DNA of 11,520 nt from an uncultured Actinomycetes bacterium (lineage in GTDB: Bacteria > Actinomycetota > Thermoleophilia > Gaiellales > F1-60-MAGs149). Under the pieces are notes generated by a model. It saw only the letters and a program-made list of their open reading frames with translations, was not told the DNA's origin and did no database searches. The position numbers and the translations under genes are program-made. This document shows positions 6,805 to 11,520 of this stretch, piece after piece. The stretch spans positions 1 to 11,520 of the forward strand of contig CAJCBN010000224.1 in NCBI GenBank assembly GCA_903960645.1. Direction: 5' to 3'. Position 1 is the first letter of the stretch; each line of letters starts with the position of its first letter.

Positions 6805-6810
6805 CATACT
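6805..6810 (+). promoter_or_regulatory. Candidate -10 box for the MATE-chrA operon (CATACT)
   Basis: CATACT differs from TATACT at one base and ends seven bases before ATG 6818. The intervening GTCGCCC shows no Shine-Dalgarno sequence, so transcription may begin at or next to the start codon. No good -35 hexamer is visible at the normal distance. Confidence 0.4.
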
Positions 6811-6817
6811 GTCGCCC

Positions 6818-8122
6818 ATGACCGCCCGCGTCTCCGACCGCCGCATCGCCGCGCTCGCGCTGCCGGCGCTCGGCTCGTTGGCGGCCGAGCCGCTCTACCT
6901 GCTGGTCGACACGGCCGTGATCGGGCACCTCGGCAAGGAGTCGCTGGCCGGGCTCGCCGTCGGAGCCGCGCTGCTCGGCAACGCCATCTGGCTGATGAAC
7001 TTCCTCGCCTACGGCACCACCAGCCGCTCGTCGCGGCTCTACGGCGCGGGACGGCGCCAAGAGGCGGTCGAGCGCGGCGTGCAGGCAACCTGGCTCGGTG
7101 CGATCTTGGGCATCCTGCTCCTGATCGTGCTGCAGGTGCTCGCCGAGCCGCTGACGACGCTGATCGCCGGTGACCATCCCGAGACCCAGGCCGCCGCCGT
7201 CGGCTGGCTCCGGATCGCGCTGTTCGGCGTGCCGTTCGTGACGATCGTGCTGGCCGGACAGGGCTGGCTGCGCGGCGTGCAGGAGCTGCGCAAGCCACTC
7301 GTCTATCTGATCGGGGCGAACATCGTCAGCGCAGCGCTCGCCCCGCTGCTCGTCTACGGCTTCGACCTCGGACTCAACGGCTCCGCCTACGCCAACGTCG
7401 TCGGCCAGATCATCGCCGCGGCGCTGTTCCTGCAGGCCCTGCTGCGCGAGCGCGTCTCGCTACGCCCGTATCGCCAGGGCATGGTCGAGCAGCTCGGCGC
7501 CGCGCGCGACCTCGGCATCCGCACGATTGCTCTGGAGGCGACGTTCCTCAGCGCCACTGCCGTCGCCTCGCGGCTCGGGCCGGAGCAGGTGGCCGCGCAC
7601 CTGATCGCGATCCAGCTCTGGTACTTCCTCGCACTCACCCTCGACGCCTTCGCCATCGCGGCACAGGCGCTCATCGGCGAGCTGCTCGGCGCCGGCAAGA
7701 TCGAGGCCGCCAAGGCCACGGCGCGGCGGCTCTGTCAGCTCGGTGCGATGGTCGGTGCGGTCTTCGGAGTGATCATCCTCGCCGGCTGGCGCGTGATCCC
7801 TCGCCTCTTCACCGACGATGCCGACGTCGTGGCCGCCACCGGCGTGGCCTGGGGCTGGCTCGGCGGCATGCAGCCGTTCGCCGGCGTCGTCTTCGCGATC
7901 GACGGCATCCTCGTCGGTGCGGGCGACACCGCCTTTATGCGGAACTTCACCCTCGTGGCCGTCCTCGGCGGCTACCTTCCCTGCATGCTCGGGACGATCT
8001 ACCTCGGCTGGGGCCTGACCGGCCTCTGGGTCGGCATCACGCTGTTCATCCTGATCCGCTTCGGACTGGGCGGCGCCCGCACCCTGCGCGGCGGCTGGGC
8101 GATCGGCGGCGCCACGACATGA
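6818..8122 (+). CDS. MATE family efflux transporter (DinF type)
   Basis: The 434-residue integral membrane protein has about twelve hydrophobic segments in two homologous halves, the layout of multidrug and toxin extrusion antiporters, which export organic cations or drugs in exchange for Na+ or H+. The N-terminus runs through LALPALGSLAAEPLYLLVDT to AVIGHLG and then NFLAYGTTSRSSRLYGAG; VDTAVIGHLG is typical of the DinF branch. D31 in the first helix aligns with the conserved TM1 aspartate (D40 or D41) used for cation coupling in characterised MATE proteins. The second half contains DAFAIAAQALIGELLGAGK and later GDTAFMRN, both family-typical. Length is normal. ATG 6818 is the only reasonable start. 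The gene overlaps chrA by four bases (ATGA), so the two are probably co-translated. The substrate cannot be told from sequence. Confidence 0.92.
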   Translation: MTARVSDRRIAALALPALGSLAAEPLYLLVDTAVIGHLGKESLAGLAVGAALLGNAIWLMNFLAYGTTSRSSRLYGAGRRQEAVERGVQATWLGAILGILLLIVLQVLAEPLTTLIAGDHPETQAAAVGWLRIALFGVPFVTIVLAGQGWLRGVQELRKPLVYLIGANIVSAALAPLLVYGFDLGLNGSAYANVVGQIIAAALFLQALLRERVSLRPYRQGMVEQLGAARDLGIRTIALEATFLSATAVASRLGPEQVAAHLIAIQLWYFLALTLDAFAIAAQALIGELLGAGKIEAAKATARRLCQLGAMVGAVFGVIILAGWRVIPRLFTDDADVVAATGVAWGWLGGMQPFAGVVFAIDGILVGAGDTAFMRNFTLVAVLGGYLPCMLGTIYLGWGLTGLWVGITLFILIRFGLGGARTLRGGWAIGGATT

Positions 8123-9372
8123 CCCCGTCGTTCGGGGCAGCGTTGCGCGTGTGGCTGCGGCTCGGCTGCCTGTCGTTCGGCGGACCGGTTGCCCAAATCG
8201 ACCTGATGCACCGCGAGGTCGTCGAGCGCCGCCAGTGGGTCGACGAACGCTCGTTCCTCCACGCACTGCGGCTCTGCACCGCCCTGCCCGGACCCGAGGC
8301 GCAGCAGCTCGCGTGCTACCTCGGCTACCGCCTGCACGGCGTGCGCGGCGCGATCGCCAGCGGTGGGCTGTTCATCCTGCCGAGCCTGCTCCTGATCATC
8401 GCGCTGTCGTGGATGTACATGACGCTCGGTGAGACGAGCATCGTGACGGGGATCGTGCGCGCCCTCGGCGGCGCCGTGATCGCGCTCGTGGTGGCCGCGG
8501 GGCTCCGCATGGGGCGCAAGGTCGTGCGCACCCGCTGGACGCTCGGCATTGGCGTGCTCGCAGCCGCCGCCATGCTCCTGGGCACGCCCTTTCCGATCCT
8601 CGTCGTGGTCGGCGGGCTGGCCGGCATTCTGATCGGCCGCGCCCGCCCCGCCGCGCTGGTGCCGCTCGAGGATCAGGAGGATCCGGGCGAGCCGCCCCAC
8701 GCGGTCGACCGCCGCGTCCTGATCCGCCGCGCCGCCATCGGCGCCGCGCTCTGGCTCGGAGCGATCGGCGCGCTGCTCGCGGTCGGCGGCGTGGTCGCCG
8801 AGCTGACGGGCTTCTTCACGATCGTCGCGCTCGTGACGTTCGGCGGCGCGTACGCGGTGCTGCCCTTCGTCGCCGCGGCCGCTGTCGGGCGCTTCGGGTG
8901 GCTCACGCCCGAGCAGATGATCGCCGGCCTCGCGCTCGGCGAGACGACACCCGGGCCGCTGATCATGGTCAACTCGTTCGTCGGCTTCGTCGCGGGCTGG
9001 ACGACCCTCGGCGGCGCAACCGGCGGTATCGTCGGGGCGTTGGTGGCCACCTTCGCCACCTTTGCGCCCTCGTTCCTGCTGATCACCGTCGGCGCGCCGC
9101 TGGTCGACCACGTCCCGCGCCGCGGCCCCGTCGCCGACGCCCTGGCCGCGCTGCAGGGCGTCGTGGCGGGCGCGATCGCCGTCCTCGTGGTCTACCTGGC
9201 CGACCACGCGCTGCTGCAGAACGGTGGCGTCGACCTGCTGGCGGCAGCCATCGCGATCGTCGTGTTCGCGCTGCATCGGCGGGGCGTTCCGGTACCGGTG
9301 CTGATCGTCGGCACAGCGCTGATCGGCGCGGTCGCGGGCCTGATCGGGCCCGGCTTCGGTCTCCTCGCCTGA
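8119..9372 (+). CDS. chrA: Chromate transporter family protein ChrA (two-domain form)
   Basis: This 417-residue membrane protein belongs to the CHR family, whose best-known members expel chromate from the cytoplasm. Two homologous CHR halves are visible. The first starts near residue 8 and has LSFGGPVAQI (18-27) and LPGPEAQQLACYLGYR. The second starts near 232 and has TFGGAYAVLPFV (240-251), followed by GLALGETTPGPLIMVNSFVG. A charged, Pro/Glu-rich linker around 180-205 separates them. The paired FGG and PGP motifs and the length fit the long-chain form. ATG 8119 lies within the stop of the MATE gene, indicating translational coupling. No chrB regulator is nearby, so a function other than chromate resistance, such as export of another oxyanion, is possible. 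The stop at 9370-9372 is 26 bases before acnA. Confidence 0.9.
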   Translation: MTPSFGAALRVWLRLGCLSFGGPVAQIDLMHREVVERRQWVDERSFLHALRLCTALPGPEAQQLACYLGYRLHGVRGAIASGGLFILPSLLLIIALSWMYMTLGETSIVTGIVRALGGAVIALVVAAGLRMGRKVVRTRWTLGIGVLAAAAMLLGTPFPILVVVGGLAGILIGRARPAALVPLEDQEDPGEPPHAVDRRVLIRRAAIGAALWLGAIGALLAVGGVVAELTGFFTIVALVTFGGAYAVLPFVAAAAVGRFGWLTPEQMIAGLALGETTPGPLIMVNSFVGFVAGWTTLGGATGGIVGALVATFATFAPSFLLITVGAPLVDHVPRRGPVADALAALQGVVAGAIAVLVVYLADHALLQNGGVDLLAAAIAIVVFALHRRGVPVPVLIVGTALIGAVAGLIGPGFGLLA

Positions 9373-9386
9373 CCGCGACCCCGTGG

Positions 9387-9392
9387 CATGAT
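9387..9392 (+). promoter_or_regulatory. Candidate -10 box for acnA (CATGAT)
   Basis: CATGAT is one base from TATGAT and lies six bases before ATG 9399, in the 26-base gap after chrA. This is the same geometry as at the other transcript-heading genes here. The intervening GCCGGG is not a normal ribosome binding site. Read-through from chrA is also possible. Confidence 0.35.
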
Positions 9393-9398
9393 GCCGGG

Positions 9399-11520
<2,122 letters not shown>

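Overview
The window is an ordinary-looking chromosomal stretch from a high-GC bacterium. By eye GC is well above 60%, with strong G/C preference at third codon positions. Gene families and start-site style (GTG and ATG starts, few Shine-Dalgarno sequences, TANNNT boxes next to start codons) fit an actinobacterium, possibly of the Thermoleophilia type. That placement is inference; no rRNA is present to confirm it.

Layout. (1) 2-112, plus strand: the last 36 codons of a membrane protein, probably an MFS transporter. Its stop codon overlaps the stop of lgt on the other strand. (2) 109-921, minus: lgt, prolipoprotein diacylglyceryl transferase. (3) 922-1027: a short divergent promoter region. (4) 1028-5646, plus: two overlapping genes for a type IIA topoisomerase, subunit B (parE/gyrB-like, 649 aa) and subunit A (parC/gyrA-like, 890 aa). 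The A subunit has an extremely acidic N-terminal extension and no canonical GyrA box, so I favour topoisomerase IV over gyrase. (5) 5731-6597, minus: a DsbA-family thioredoxin-fold protein with a CPWA instead of a CxxC active site. (6) 6598-6817: a divergent intergenic region holding two copies of a palindromic element in exact inverted orientation. A 21-nt half copy also overlaps the dsbA-like stop codon. (7) 6818-9372, plus: a two-gene efflux operon, a MATE/DinF-type antiporter followed with a 4-nt overlap by a ChrA-type chromate transporter. (8) 9399-11520, plus: aconitase acnA, cut by the window edge after 707 codons.

How the genes relate. The topoisomerase subunits form one enzyme and are translationally coupled. 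The MATE and ChrA genes are coupled membrane exporters. The lgt, dsbA-like and acnA genes are single functions with no evident pathway link to their neighbours. No phage, CRISPR, toxin-antitoxin or defence system is visible and I do not claim a new system. The observations most worth checking are the acidic N-terminus of the topoisomerase A subunit, the REP/BIME-like palindromes around the dsbA-like gene, and the -10-like hexamers lying 6-8 nt from the start codon of all five genes that head a transcript, which suggests leaderless mRNAs.
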